DNA from: Gloeocapsopsis sp. IPPAS B-1203
GTDB taxonomy: Bacteria; Cyanobacteriota; Cyanobacteriia; Cyanobacteriales; Chroococcidiopsidaceae
NCBI RefSeq assembly: GCF_002749975.1
Contig: NZ_PEIG01000001.1
Span: forward strand, 666,787-730,786
Reading direction: 5' to 3'
Length of the DNA: 64,000 bases
The translations under genes were made by a program, and so were the position numbers. The notes beneath the pieces are model-generated. The model made no database searches. It was not told the origin of the DNA and worked only from the letters and a program-made list of their open reading frames with translations. Shown here one piece after another: positions 52,632-61,184 of the stretch. The stretch's first letter is position 1. Each line of letters starts with the position of its first letter.

Positions 52632-53090
52632 CTACGAGAGTGAACCAAAATAAAAAGTATCGGTTGATGGATCAACGGCAAAGCAAAGTCTTTCTAAAAA
52701 TCCAGTTAAACCGATAAATGAAGGAAAGTTTCCCCAATACTCCTCTAGATCTGGGATAAAAACAGTAGCATCTACATTCAAATCCTCACCTTCGGTTGCT
52801 AACAGTCTGATATTTAAACGAGTGAGACTTCCTTCTAACTGCATCCCTCGAACAACCATTCTTATTTTTTCTAGAGCATAGGTACGATCAAATCCTGCCA
52901 GTCTAGCAACTTGCGGCGCACAGATTACGTAGGGCGCACCTGTATCAACTACTGCTTCTGTTAGTATACCTTCAATTTCTACTAACAATATAATTCTATT
53001 TGTAGTTTCCGTTGCACTAACAGGACGGTAATCGTATTGCATTGCACCTGTTGCGAAAGCGTCACCACTAGCAGTTTGCAGCAACATCAA
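52632..53090 (-). CDS. Retropepsin-like aspartic protease
   Basis: The 152-residue protein has a single DTGAPYVI motif (catalytic Asp in a DTG) in LTEAVVDTGAPYVICAP and later hydrophobic-hydrophobic-Gly strands (FPSFIGLTGFLERLCFAVDP). It would therefore work as a homodimer like retropepsin. No signal peptide is present. The start ATG at 53090 overlaps the stop of the DUF5678 gene by 4 nt, so the two are one translational unit. Confidence 0.82.
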   Translation of the reverse strand: MMLLQTASGDAFATGAMQYDYRPVSATETTNRIILLVEIEGILTEAVVDTGAPYVICAPQVARLAGFDRTYALEKIRMVVRGMQLEGSLTRLNIRLLATEGEDLNVDATVFIPDLEEYWGNFPSFIGLTGFLERLCFAVDPSTDTFYFGSLS

Positions 53091-53476
53091 TAAATAGCAG
53101 TCAAAAATATACCTTTTGTGTCACCAAGTTGTTCAATTAATTCTTTTGCAGAACTTGCTGAAGATAAAAGCTGACCATTGCGGAGTGCAACCCATTGTCC
53201 TTTGTATTCGTTTCTATTCTCTTTTATCCAGTTTTGATTGGCTTGTGTATCTCGATGTAAAGGGCGCTTATCTATGCTTATTTTTGGCGGTGCTAAAACA
53301 TGAGCATACTTTAGCAATTGCTTGTGATGAGGGTAATTTTCAGTCGCTTGAGTTGAAATCTGCTGCGCAGTTGCGTGATCGCCACATTCCAACGCAGTTT
53401 GTATAGCGCTAATAAAATCTTCTGGCGAGTTGTATTGAGTTCTAATTAGCAATGGATTATTTGCTTTCTTACACAA
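53087..53476 (-). CDS. DUF5678-domain protein
   Basis: The 129-residue protein has a helical N-terminal part (EDFISAIQTALECGDHATAQQISTQ, TPR-like) and a C-terminal DUF5678 signature WIKENRNEYKGQWVALRNGQ with LLSSASSAKELIEQL. DUF5678 proteins are repeatedly found upstream of retropepsin-like genes in cyanobacteria, as here, with a 4-nt overlap. The function of the pair is unknown. Confidence 0.75.
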   Translation of the reverse strand: MCKKANNPLLIRTQYNSPEDFISAIQTALECGDHATAQQISTQATENYPHHKQLLKYAHVLAPPKISIDKRPLHRDTQANQNWIKENRNEYKGQWVALRNGQLLSSASSAKELIEQLGDTKGIFLTAIY

Positions 53477-53636
53477 GTTTTCTCAAGCTGCTTGAGCTAG
53501 CTTGATATATTTCAAGTATATCAGAATAGCACACAAACAAATAACTCATATGCGATCGGGGAGGACAAGCACACTGCTGGTAGTAGATGCATTTTGCTTA
53601 AAAACTACTTGACCGTGATTTTGAAGAAAACTACAA

Positions 53637-55868
53637 TCAACTGCTACTTTCAACGTAAGTTTGCCACATTTGCCGAAAAGCATTTTCCATCTCACGGGTA
53701 AACTGTTTAGCATTCCACAGTGGTGAAGTTTGTCGCGAAGCTTTGAGTTTCCAAGCTACTTGCTGTCGTAAAGCAGCATCTTTACCTAAACGTACACCCC
53801 ACTCAATATATTCGTCATCACTCCAAGCAATTCCTTCATCTACACCGACATTTTTTAAGAAAGCGTAGCTGTTTCGGGCTGCAAATTGTTGTCCTACTCG
53901 TGTTACTAAAGGTACACCCATCCATAGAGTTTCTAGTGTTGTCGTTGCTCCATTGTATGGATAAGTATCTAATACTACATCAGCGATCGCTATATTGGCA
54001 CGATGGATTTCTTCAGAAGCAGTTCTGGGTAAAAATCGCAGGCGATCGCATTCTACACCAATTTCTTGGGCAACATTTTCAAAGAATCTTTTAGAGGATT
54101 CTTCATCACCTAAACCTTTAATTAGAAGGTAGCTGTTTGGTACTTCTTTAATAATCCTCATTTGTAGCCGGACATTATCTAGGTGACGTTTGTAACCATT
54201 TTGTGTTACCAGATAAATCACTGCATCGTTTGAAATATTTAGGCGATCGCGTCGTAAACTGGGTATACCAACTTCAAATCCATCAACTGCGATATATGTA
54301 TTGGGTAATCGCACAATCTTTTCTGTGTAATATTCTTGTGCATCGTCAGGTAATACGTAAGGATCGGCAATAAAATAATCGATTGATGGCAACCCTGAAG
54401 CATCCCAACCTAACCAAGTAGCTTGAATAGGCGCAGGTTTCGTACTCAAAATTTCGCACATTGACGGAAAAGTCAAGCTATCTAAATCAATTAAAATATC
54501 AATTTCATCTTCTCGAATACGCTTAGAGACTTGTTCGTTGGGGACTTCAAATCTATACGTGCGATGGGTGTTGTTAATAAACCACTGCTGCACAAAGTCA
54601 TCAGTTGATGAGTAACCGACTAAATAGGCATACACTTCAAATTGTTTGCGATCGTGATGTTGAAAAAGCCATCGAGAAAGCAAACCAACAGAATGTTTGC
54701 GTAGAAAGTGAGAGACATAGCCAATTTTAAGAGGCTTTTTGTTTATATTTTTTTGAAAACTAGATGATTTTGAGTAATGATATTTTTCTACAGTCTCTTT
54801 TGCATAATCTACGTAACTTTCATAACAAAGACGAGAAATCTGACTCTGAATAAAGTGATTTTTGCGCGGATCGTCTTTGAGGTAAGGAAAGAAAAAATCT
54901 GAGTTGTATAAACTAAAAATCAAACTAGGTTTAATGTTTGGGTAAGGTTCCTTGATAAGCGAAAGCATTAAAGATTGTTGTTGTAACAATCTTGCTTCCG
55001 CTTCTTGCCAATAACCGGATGCAGACATCAAAGCTCTAATGACAATGTGGTTCGCAACAATTTTTTCAACCAAAGGTTCCGTCAAATCATAATAATCCTT
55101 AGCTGTATTTATACCTTTAAGATATTGATGAGAATCTTGATAAAATACTGCTAGATGATACAGCAATTCAGTCTTTTGAGGCTTTTGTTCTAAGCAAAGT
55201 TCAAGAAATTGTGCTGCTAATCTAGCATCTTTAGCGGAATGAGCAATTTTTAAACTAGCATCTAGTATGGTATCGATAAATGCTTGAGGTTCAGAAGCAG
55301 ACAACAGACAAACTTCAGTAAAAATAAAAACCACTGGATGTTTCGGAGCAGAGTTTAAAACCATTTCCAGTGTGAGTTGTAACAAGGTAAAATTGACCGT
55401 TTGCTCCTTGGTTTGTATTAAATTAATAATTCCTGAATCCATCAGATACTCACCTGTAAAGATTCCCAGATGAATAGAGAGCGCAACACAATATAGTAAG
55501 TTATTGATATTATTTGGTGCAATTTCCCTGATATGTTGCCGGATTGCCCAAGCAACTTGATAGTCTTGGAGTGATTCTTGCCTCTCTGCTTCTACTTGCA
55601 GAACTTGCACTAATTCTGCTGACCACTGCTCAATCTGTTCTGGCTCACCATCTGCCATTCCCAGCATCCAAGCCATCTGAGCTTCTGCTTCTTGCCCTTG
55701 CAACAGTAGCAATAAACCTGAGTGCCAGTAGTAAGACTTTACCTCTGGTTCTAATTCAATCGCTTGTTCATAAAGATATATTGCCTGAATGTAGTCCTTC
55801 TGAAGTAAGCATTGATAAGCTTGCTGTTGCCAATCATCGTCATTCACTAAATTGTGTACAGAAGTCAT
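53637..55868 (-). CDS. SPINDLY-type O-GlcNAc-transferase-like protein (GT41) with TPR
   Basis: The 743-residue protein has N-terminal TPR-like helices (about 15-300, e.g. AYQCLLQKDYIQAIYLYEQAI) and a C-terminal GT41 catalytic region. The latter includes KIGYVSHFLRKHSVGLLSRWLF, the diagnostic PIQATWLGWDASGLPSIDYFIADPYVLP broken into PIQATWLGWD and SIDYFIADP, and LDTYPYNGATTTLETLWMGVPLVT. The usual His of the first motif is replaced by other residues (SHFLRKHSV keeps His). GT41 enzymes glycosylate Ser/Thr of proteins. It is immediately upstream, in coordinates, of two pilin genes in the same direction, so pilin or surface protein is a reasonable target. Confidence 0.87.
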   Translation of the reverse strand: MTSVHNLVNDDDWQQQAYQCLLQKDYIQAIYLYEQAIELEPEVKSYYWHSGLLLLLQGQEAEAQMAWMLGMADGEPEQIEQWSAELVQVLQVEAERQESLQDYQVAWAIRQHIREIAPNNINNLLYCVALSIHLGIFTGEYLMDSGIINLIQTKEQTVNFTLLQLTLEMVLNSAPKHPVVFIFTEVCLLSASEPQAFIDTILDASLKIAHSAKDARLAAQFLELCLEQKPQKTELLYHLAVFYQDSHQYLKGINTAKDYYDLTEPLVEKIVANHIVIRALMSASGYWQEAEARLLQQQSLMLSLIKEPYPNIKPSLIFSLYNSDFFFPYLKDDPRKNHFIQSQISRLCYESYVDYAKETVEKYHYSKSSSFQKNINKKPLKIGYVSHFLRKHSVGLLSRWLFQHHDRKQFEVYAYLVGYSSTDDFVQQWFINNTHRTYRFEVPNEQVSKRIREDEIDILIDLDSLTFPSMCEILSTKPAPIQATWLGWDASGLPSIDYFIADPYVLPDDAQEYYTEKIVRLPNTYIAVDGFEVGIPSLRRDRLNISNDAVIYLVTQNGYKRHLDNVRLQMRIIKEVPNSYLLIKGLGDEESSKRFFENVAQEIGVECDRLRFLPRTASEEIHRANIAIADVVLDTYPYNGATTTLETLWMGVPLVTRVGQQFAARNSYAFLKNVGVDEGIAWSDDEYIEWGVRLGKDAALRQQVAWKLKASRQTSPLWNAKQFTREMENAFRQMWQTYVESSS

Positions 55869-55920
55869 ACGAATTGAGAAGGTATCTTTAGCTAGATTTA
55901 TTACAAAAACACATTTTAAA

Positions 55921-55958
55921 AAGTAAAAAGAGGAGGTAGAGAAACTCTAACCACCCCT
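55921..55958 (-). terminator. Terminator after first pilin gene
   Basis: On the minus strand an AGGGGTGGTTAGAG / CTCTACCTCCT imperfect stem with a TTT loop is followed by CTTTTTACTTTTT. It lies about 40 nt past the pilin stop and separates it from the GT41 gene. Confidence 0.6.
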
Positions 55959-55996
55959 AACAAAAATTCTGAACTGAGTAAGACTTGATTCAATCG

Positions 55997-56494
55997 CTAA
56001 TTCATTCTCTTGAGGTCAGTACCGCAAGCACTATGGTTACTTGGGTCAGGAATAGTTCCGTTACCAGCACCAGTTGTTTCACACAAGATGGCTTGGGTAT
56101 TTCCACTTACGTTAAAGACTCCACCAGCGTAGCCCTTGAGGTCAGCGTTAGCTGATTTTGCTTTGTTAGCAACACCGCTTGTTAGTGAACCTACTGAATA
56201 AGTATAATTATCACTGTTGGAAAGACCGAGACCTAAATCAGAGACGTTGGTAGCAGCAAAAGCTTGGTTTTCAAGATAATACGCTTGCTGCGCTCTATTC
56301 ATTGCGCCAACATTAGTTCTAGCTTCCGATTGACGAGCTTTAGCAGTTTGATTTAAGAATGAGGGTAGAGCAATAGCAGAAAGAATACCAATAATAATGA
56401 TTACAACGAGTAGTTCAATTAGAGTAAAACCTTGATCCTGTGGTTTCTTCTTGAGCAGATGTTGTAGAAATTTAGCTTTAAGTTCAGTTTTCAT
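55997..56494 (-). CDS. Type IV major pilin-like protein (PilA family)
   Basis: The 165-residue prepilin has a long charged leader, the cleavage/methylation site QG|FTLIELLVV with Glu5, and the conserved hydrophobic helix ending IIIIGILSAIALP. The globular head holds a Cys pair (ILCETTG and HSACGTD) that probably makes the D-loop disulfide. It is a close paralogue of the next pilin (similar order of YYLENQ.F, KGYAGGVF). It lies 178 nt downstream of that gene on the minus strand. Function: pilus fibre for motility, adhesion or DNA uptake. Confidence 0.9.
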   Translation of the reverse strand: MKTELKAKFLQHLLKKKPQDQGFTLIELLVVIIIIGILSAIALPSFLNQTAKARQSEARTNVGAMNRAQQAYYLENQAFAATNVSDLGLGLSNSDNYTYSVGSLTSGVANKAKSANADLKGYAGGVFNVSGNTQAILCETTGAGNGTIPDPSNHSACGTDLKRMN

Positions 56495-56672
56495 TTGAGT
56501 AGTTCCCTTAATTGATGAATTATTGCTTTCTAAGCCTGTTACTCATAACTTGCCCACATCTGAAATCATTCATATCACCACTCACAAAAATTCAGTAAAT
56601 CTACAGACTTAAAAGAGCAACAGATAAACATAGAGTAATGCTGTAAGTAATAATGCAGTACCTTGTCTTTAT

Positions 56673-57182
56673 CTATTTCATACGAGTTTGAGTAGCCGCA
56701 TCGCAAGCACTACCACTATTTGGGCTTTCCGGTAAGTCGGTTCCAGCAATAAGAACCTCACACATAATTGTTTGAGTAGTTTGTCCAGCCGTTCTGAAAA
56801 CACCACCAGCATAGCCTTTGAGATCGGATTCCAGCGCCTTAGCTTTATTCGCGACACCACTTGTTATTCCATCAGCCGTAGCTACTGAAAAATACGAGTA
56901 ATTATTGCTACTAGAGATACCAATACTTAGCATATTAATGTCTTCTGTAAAAGTTTGGTTCTCAAGATAGTAAACTTGCTGTGATCGATTCATTGCGTCA
57001 ACGTTATTTTTTGCTTCCGATTGCCGAGCCTTAGCAGCTTGCTTAAGAAATGTAGGTAAAGCGATCACAGACAAAATACCTATAATAATAATCACTACAA
57101 GCAGTTCAATCAGCGTGAAGCCTTGATCCTGATTCTTTGGGTTCAGGTTTTTCAGCAACTTTGCTTTTAGTTCTGCCTTCAT
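56673..57182 (-). CDS. Type IV major pilin-like protein (PilA family), paralogue
   Basis: The 169-residue prepilin has QG|FTLIELLVV, the same IIIIGILSVIALPTFL helix, and a head with a C-terminal Cys pair (TIMCEVL and GSACDAA). Compared with the following pilin the head differs most between residues 70 and 115, where surface loops and glycosylation sites are expected. Leader peptides are both about 20 residues and basic. The two genes are a tandem duplication; both look intact. Confidence 0.9.
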   Translation of the reverse strand: MKAELKAKLLKNLNPKNQDQGFTLIELLVVIIIIGILSVIALPTFLKQAAKARQSEAKNNVDAMNRSQQVYYLENQTFTEDINMLSIGISSSNNYSYFSVATADGITSGVANKAKALESDLKGYAGGVFRTAGQTTQTIMCEVLIAGTDLPESPNSGSACDAATQTRMK

Positions 57183-57282
57183 CTCAATTTGTTGGTTGTG
57201 AGTAGTTTGTACCTTCTTGCTTTAAAGTACCCACTACCGCTAAGCTTCTATCACGCCAGTTTTCAAGTTCTCTTTTCGCTAA

Positions 57283-58605
57283 TTAAGTAGGACGCTCTAA
57301 AAGTACAAAACCTCGACTCTCCAACCCCGTCAACGCTTGACTTACCACTTCTAAAGCTTCTGTTTCGCCTGTTTGCTCTAGTGTAACAGGGTTTACTGTT
57401 CGTAATTGCTGCCAACGTTTTACTAGTGCTTTGACTGACTGCGAACTATCCCACAAAGGTAGTAGACAAGCTGCAATAGTGCTGTCCATAGATACAGGGT
57501 TTTCAGGAATCGGCAGATGCTGACTGATTTCAAATGGTTTCATTTGTGTAATGCAGTCAATAAGTTCTTGTTTAATCTCTGCTGTTTGCAGTTGCGGAAC
57601 CAAATGCACTTGTGCGGCTTGCCAATCAAATAATGTCCACTCTGCAACTGGATTAAAGGATTGCACTTGATCAGGATGACCACACCAAAAGTCTAATAAT
57701 CGGTGAAAAGGATGAAATAGTTCAAATAAATGCAATTGTTCTTCTATCGATGTTTCGGGTAAACTCATTGCTAAGAATGCTGGTAAATTATCTGGCTCTT
57801 TAAACAACTCCATCAAATTCCATTGTCGCCAGTTCACCATACTGATAAACTCTAGATTCGCTGCTCTTAAAGCAGAAAACATATCAGGAATTGTAAAACC
57901 GTTGTCACCTTGCAACAAGTAGTTTGCTAAGATCCGCTCCTCATCCTTCTCTAATTCAGCTCTCCAAGTAATAGATTTGAGTTCTACTTGATCCTTCAAA
58001 GCATTCATCGTGTCTCGCACCAAGTCAATCTCTAACTCTTCAGGGTTGTCATCCATCAACCCCATCATTTTGAAGATTTCCTGAGCGCGATAGTAATATC
58101 TCCTTTGCAATGAACTGTGTAAATTAGCACGGATAATACCATCAGGCTTGAGAACTAACTTCATCGCCTGCAACCCAACCGCAGGTTCAGAAAAAAAGTA
58201 TAGAGTATCATCGCAATTAATATAATCGAACTGCAAACCTAAACTTGGTAAATCTTCAATCCCACACACATAAAACTCAGCATTCTCAAAGCCGTGATGT
58301 TGCAACCGTTGTTTTGCCAGTTCAATCGAGTTTGCAGAGATATCTACCCCAACAATCTTCGCCCCTGGGTTTGCTTCAGCAAGTACAAGTGACTTATACC
58401 CAGAACCACACCCAGCATCTAAAATTAACTTACCTTCAGTACTAATAACTTTTTGATTTCTCAAATAATACGCATTCACCAAGCTATGAATATACAGCGC
58501 GATCGCATCATTTTTTGGTGACTTCTCTAACGCAATTCGGGGGTATGGTCCGGTATCAAACTGCTGTCGAATTTTCTCACTCAGTTCCTTAGTCTCTACC
58601 TGCAT
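57283..58605 (-). CDS. Large class I SAM-dependent methyltransferase
   Basis: The 440-residue protein starts MQVETKELSEKIRQQFDTGPYPRI, which is the widespread start of a cyanobacterial family with a central methyltransferase domain (LILDAGCGSGYKSLVLAEAN, KIVGVDISANSIELAKQRL). A C-terminal 200-residue extension follows (LHLFELFHPFHRLLDFWCGHPDQV...). The start at 58605 is chosen because AGGAGA lies about 8 nt upstream; the longer frame to 58638 is less likely. It is 100 nt upstream of the pilins on the same strand, so it may be part of their operon. The substrate is unknown. A truncated copy of its 5' end lies at 61943. Confidence 0.85.
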   Translation of the reverse strand: MQVETKELSEKIRQQFDTGPYPRIALEKSPKNDAIALYIHSLVNAYYLRNQKVISTEGKLILDAGCGSGYKSLVLAEANPGAKIVGVDISANSIELAKQRLQHHGFENAEFYVCGIEDLPSLGLQFDYINCDDTLYFFSEPAVGLQAMKLVLKPDGIIRANLHSSLQRRYYYRAQEIFKMMGLMDDNPEELEIDLVRDTMNALKDQVELKSITWRAELEKDEERILANYLLQGDNGFTIPDMFSALRAANLEFISMVNWRQWNLMELFKEPDNLPAFLAMSLPETSIEEQLHLFELFHPFHRLLDFWCGHPDQVQSFNPVAEWTLFDWQAAQVHLVPQLQTAEIKQELIDCITQMKPFEISQHLPIPENPVSMDSTIAACLLPLWDSSQSVKALVKRWQQLRTVNPVTLEQTGETEALEVVSQALTGLESRGFVLLERPT

Positions 58606-58638
58606 CGGGCGCTTCTCCTGCGTGGACTTGTTTAGCAT

Positions 58639-58872
58639 TCACTCACTAATATGCCCACAAGAAACAGGAAACTTTACAATGACTTTAAATTTGGTAATTG
58701 ATAATTGGTAATTGGGGTTGCGATCGCGCGATCACGTGGGCAAAGCCCAATCGCCTACACTACCAGAAATAAAAGTGCGATCGCCTGAATTAGGCAAGTA
58801 ACCTTAGCATCTACACCAGAACCTTTCGCCAGTTCGCTCCAAGGCTTATGTTAGCCCAGTCTTAACAGGCGC
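58639..58872. other. Intergenic region with short repeats and HIP1
   Basis: The region contains GGTAATTGATAATTGGTAATTGG at 58694-58716 in two overlapping pieces, one intact HIP1 (about 58777) and degenerate ones. The beginning, near 58650 (ACTAATATGCCCACAAG), resembles 62085, in line with a duplicated methyltransferase 5' region. No gene. Confidence 0.5.
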
Positions 58873-59130
58873 TCAATTCAGCAAAGCTTCGTATTCGTTA
58901 TGAGCACCAATCCAGAACCAATAATAGTCATCACCCTTCTTTAGGGCTAATGCTCGATAACCACCACTGACCCGCGCAGACCACAGATTTTTTCCTACCT
59001 TTTTGAAGTGCAAAGAAGGATGCAGCGGATTTTCTTGCCAAAGTTGATATACTTTTTGAGCTTGTTCCTTCACTTCTGGATTTAACTCTGCATACGCTTC
59101 CCAAAAGTCAGGTGTTGTGAAAGACTTCAT
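58873..59130 (-). CDS. RelE/ParE-type toxin
   Basis: The 85-residue protein has the small RelE-fold pattern: FWEAYAELNPEVKEQAQKVYQLW helix pair, then HFKKVGKNLWSARVSGGYRALAL and DDYYWFWIGAHNEYEALL. The Arg in WSARVSGGYRAL and the C-terminal His/Tyr are in the expected catalytic region. The frame is open from a TTG at 59133 but ATG at 59128-59130 is the likely start. It overlaps the antitoxin gene by 23 nt. Confidence 0.83.
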   Translation of the reverse strand: MKSFTTPDFWEAYAELNPEVKEQAQKVYQLWQENPLHPSLHFKKVGKNLWSARVSGGYRALALKKGDDYYWFWIGAHNEYEALLN

Positions 59131-59329
59131 CAAGACTTCTCACTCTGTTAGCTGCAATATCTGCCTCTGCTTTAGCAATTAGCTTGCCCAGTCTACCTGA
59201 TACTAAATCGGCTTCAATTTGCCGATCCCACATCTCATCCAAATACTCTTGCAACCAAGCTGAAAGTTGGCGAACATCACCTTCAGGCAATTGTTTAATA
59301 GCCGCTTCGATTTCTGGCAAGGTAGTCAT
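59108..59329 (-). CDS. Antitoxin of RelE-type module
   Basis: From ATG 59327-59329 the product is 73 residues: MTTLPEIEAAIKQLPEGDVRQLSAWLQEYLD and then a charged helix (EADLVSGRLGKLIAKAEADIAANRVRSLDEVFHNT in pieces). This is the standard form of cyanobacterial small antitoxins with a helical PEIEAAIKQLP dimerisation start. The upstream frame (to 59371) adds an unlikely leader. Its gene precedes the toxin as expected. Confidence 0.78.
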   Translation of the reverse strand: MTTLPEIEAAIKQLPEGDVRQLSAWLQEYLDEMWDRQIEADLVSGRLGKLIAKAEADIAANRVRSLDEVFHNT

Positions 59330-59408
59330 AGGGAAAAACCTGCACTTCAGACTGACTCTATAATATCGCAATCAAGTTCGGCTCTGATTTTGAGCAAGAA
59401 TCCTTGAC

Positions 59409-60745
59409 CGAAATTAATGGGATACAAGCCTCCCCCTTCCAGGGGGACTTTTTATTTCTGGTTTGATGTTATTATAGTATTTGATACCAAACACATCAGT
59501 ATCAAACGTGTTTATCTACGAGTACAAAGTCAATCCAAAACCACAACAAATAGTTGCCATTAATGAAGCGATTAGGACAGCTCAGTTCGTCCGTAACAAG
59601 GTGCTTCGTTTTTGGATGGATAATCGTGGTATAGGAAAGACCGAGATGTTTAGATATAACACTAGCTTAAGAAAGCAGTTTAAATTTGTAGAAGACCTGA
59701 ATTGTCATGCTTGCCAAACTGCTGTTGAAAGAGTGTTAAGGGCGGTGAATCGCTTTTACGACAACTGCAAAAAACAGAAACCTGGTAAGAAGGGATATCC
59801 GCAATTCAAAAAACACTCTCGTTCAGTCGAATATAAAGTATCGGGATGGAAATTATCAGACAACCAGAAGCATATTACTTTCACCGACAAGAAAGGGATA
59901 GGTAATCTCAAATTAATAGGTTCCAGGGACTTAAATTTTTATTCCTTAGAGCAAATCAAGCGAGTGAGAATTATACGTCGTGCCGATGGATATTACGTGC
60001 AGTTCTCAATACAACTAGATCCTAGAGACACGGTTGAGCCTATAACTCCCAGTCAAAAAGCAGTAGGTATTGATGTGGGTATCAAGTATTTCTTGGCGGA
60101 TAGTCAAGGGAATATTGAGCACAACCCACAGTTTTATCGTTCAGGTGAACAACAGTTGAATCGTTTAAATAGGAGGAAGTCTAAAAAGTTTAAGCGGGGT
60201 AAACCTCAGTCCAAGACTTATCACAAAGCGCTCATTCGATATGCTAGGGCGCATTTAAAAATAAGTAGGCAACGAGAAGAGTTTGTCAAGAGAGTGGCAC
60301 TCCGTTTAATCAAGTCTAACGACTTAGTAGCCTATGAAAATTTAAATGTTCAAGGCATGGTTAAAAATCGACATTTAGCTAAATCGATTAGTGATGCAGG
60401 ATGGTCTACTTTCCGGCATTGGTTAGAGTATTTCGGTTATAAATATGGCAAAGTAACTGTAGCAGTTGCGCCCCATAATACCAGTCAAATTTGCTCTAAC
60501 TGTGGGGAGAAAGTGCAGAAGTCTTTATCTACTAGAACTCATGTTTGTCCACACTGTAATTATGTAGAAGATAGAGATATCAACGCTTCCCTAAACATCC
60601 TACAACGAGGACTAAGTACGGTAGGGCATACCGGATCTTATAAGCTTGGGGAGTTTGATCCTCTGGCTGGGTTGGAGCAATCCTACTCAGTTAAGATTGG
60701 ACTGTGAACCAAGAATCCCCGACCGTTTACGGCGGGGAGTGTCAA
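59409..60745 (+). mobile_element. IS200/IS605-superfamily element, TnpB-only
   Basis: The element carries only tnpB; no TnpA Y1 transposase is found. The left end has a hairpin TCCCCC (59431-59436) / GGGGGA (59442-59447), and TTTGATAC/GTATCAAA flank the region just before the start codon. The right end holds the stem TCCCCG-A-CCG-TTTA-CGG-C-GGGGA at 60716-60738 and finishes GTGTCAA at 60739-60745. Subterminal hairpins without terminal inverted repeats are characteristic. The left boundary after TTGAC (59404-59408) is my inference from how such elements insert. Confidence 0.75.
59508..60707 (+). CDS. tnpB: TnpB RNA-guided nuclease (IS605 OrfB)
   Basis: The 399-residue protein has the N-terminal WED/REC-like part (FIYEYKVNPKPQQIVAINEAIRT), a RuvC core with catalytic Asp189 in GIDVGIK, Glu277 in AYENLNV and Asp357 in DRDINAS, and a zinc finger CSNCG/CPHC between the last two. 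All catalytic residues are present, so cleavage activity is plausible. The frame is open from a TTG at 59481, but GTG 59508 (VFIYEYK) fits homologue starts. TnpB uses the RNA from its own 3' end as guide. Confidence 0.92.
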   Translation: MFIYEYKVNPKPQQIVAINEAIRTAQFVRNKVLRFWMDNRGIGKTEMFRYNTSLRKQFKFVEDLNCHACQTAVERVLRAVNRFYDNCKKQKPGKKGYPQFKKHSRSVEYKVSGWKLSDNQKHITFTDKKGIGNLKLIGSRDLNFYSLEQIKRVRIIRRADGYYVQFSIQLDPRDTVEPITPSQKAVGIDVGIKYFLADSQGNIEHNPQFYRSGEQQLNRLNRRKSKKFKRGKPQSKTYHKALIRYARAHLKISRQREEFVKRVALRLIKSNDLVAYENLNVQGMVKNRHLAKSISDAGWSTFRHWLEYFGYKYGKVTVAVAPHNTSQICSNCGEKVQKSLSTRTHVCPHCNYVEDRDINASLNILQRGLSTVGHTGSYKLGEFDPLAGLEQSYSVKIGL

Positions 60746-60765
60746 GTATAGAATCGGTGACAACT
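60620..60765 (+). ncRNA. Putative reRNA (omega RNA) of TnpB with guide
   Basis: In TnpB systems the scaffold RNA covers the 3' end of tnpB and the right-end hairpin, and the guide is the flanking host sequence just beyond the element. Here the hairpin is at 60716-60738, the element ends near 60745, and the guide would be 60746-60765 (GTATAGAATCGGTGACAACT). The 5' limit is not visible in sequence and is a guess. Confidence 0.45.
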
Positions 60766-60889
60766 TTGCCTCAAGCCAAATACTAATTGATTGCCCTCGT
60801 TGACGATGCTGTTCAATCGAAGTGGCGATCGCCCCTTTTACTCCTGCGTGAATTTTTTGATGTAATATCTTCATCTGTTGTTCATTCAT
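60746..60889 (-). pseudogene. Small cyanobacterial ORF truncated by the TnpB element
   Basis: From ATG 60889 the frame encodes MNEQQMKILHQKIHAG, VKGAIATSIEQHRQRGQSISIWLEAKLS, and then runs into the right end of the element, where the extra residues come from transposon DNA. HRQRGQSISIW is a pattern seen in short conserved cyanobacterial proteins that normally end within about a dozen residues. A one-base loss in GAGGCAAAG may also have shifted the last codons. The 3' end has been lost. Confidence 0.5.
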
Positions 60890-61184
60890 TCGCCACCTTC
60901 AAGTTTTGTTTCCTTAGTAAAGATCAACCATAAATGAGACAAGCAATACTGATGTGGTGATTTTGCATGACTAGATTACATAAGAAATTGCGATCGCCTG
61001 CACTGCGCTATGGTAATCAATCGTAGAGGAATTCTGCTGTTATTGAAAGTACGATTGGGCTTTGCCCATGCTAGACGCGATTGCACGTATTGCTGTACCT
61101 CTAGGCGATCGCCTAAAAGATGAAGATAGTCATCGTGGTGCGATCAGGGTAACACTCCCCCTTCTGCTGTACCAAATAATTGCT
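60890..61184. other. Intergenic region without recognisable gene
   Basis: About 295 nt with two HIP1 octamers and several degenerate ones (TGGGCTTTGCCCA near 61050 is a small palindrome). No gene, RNA or clear terminator. Confidence 0.4.
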
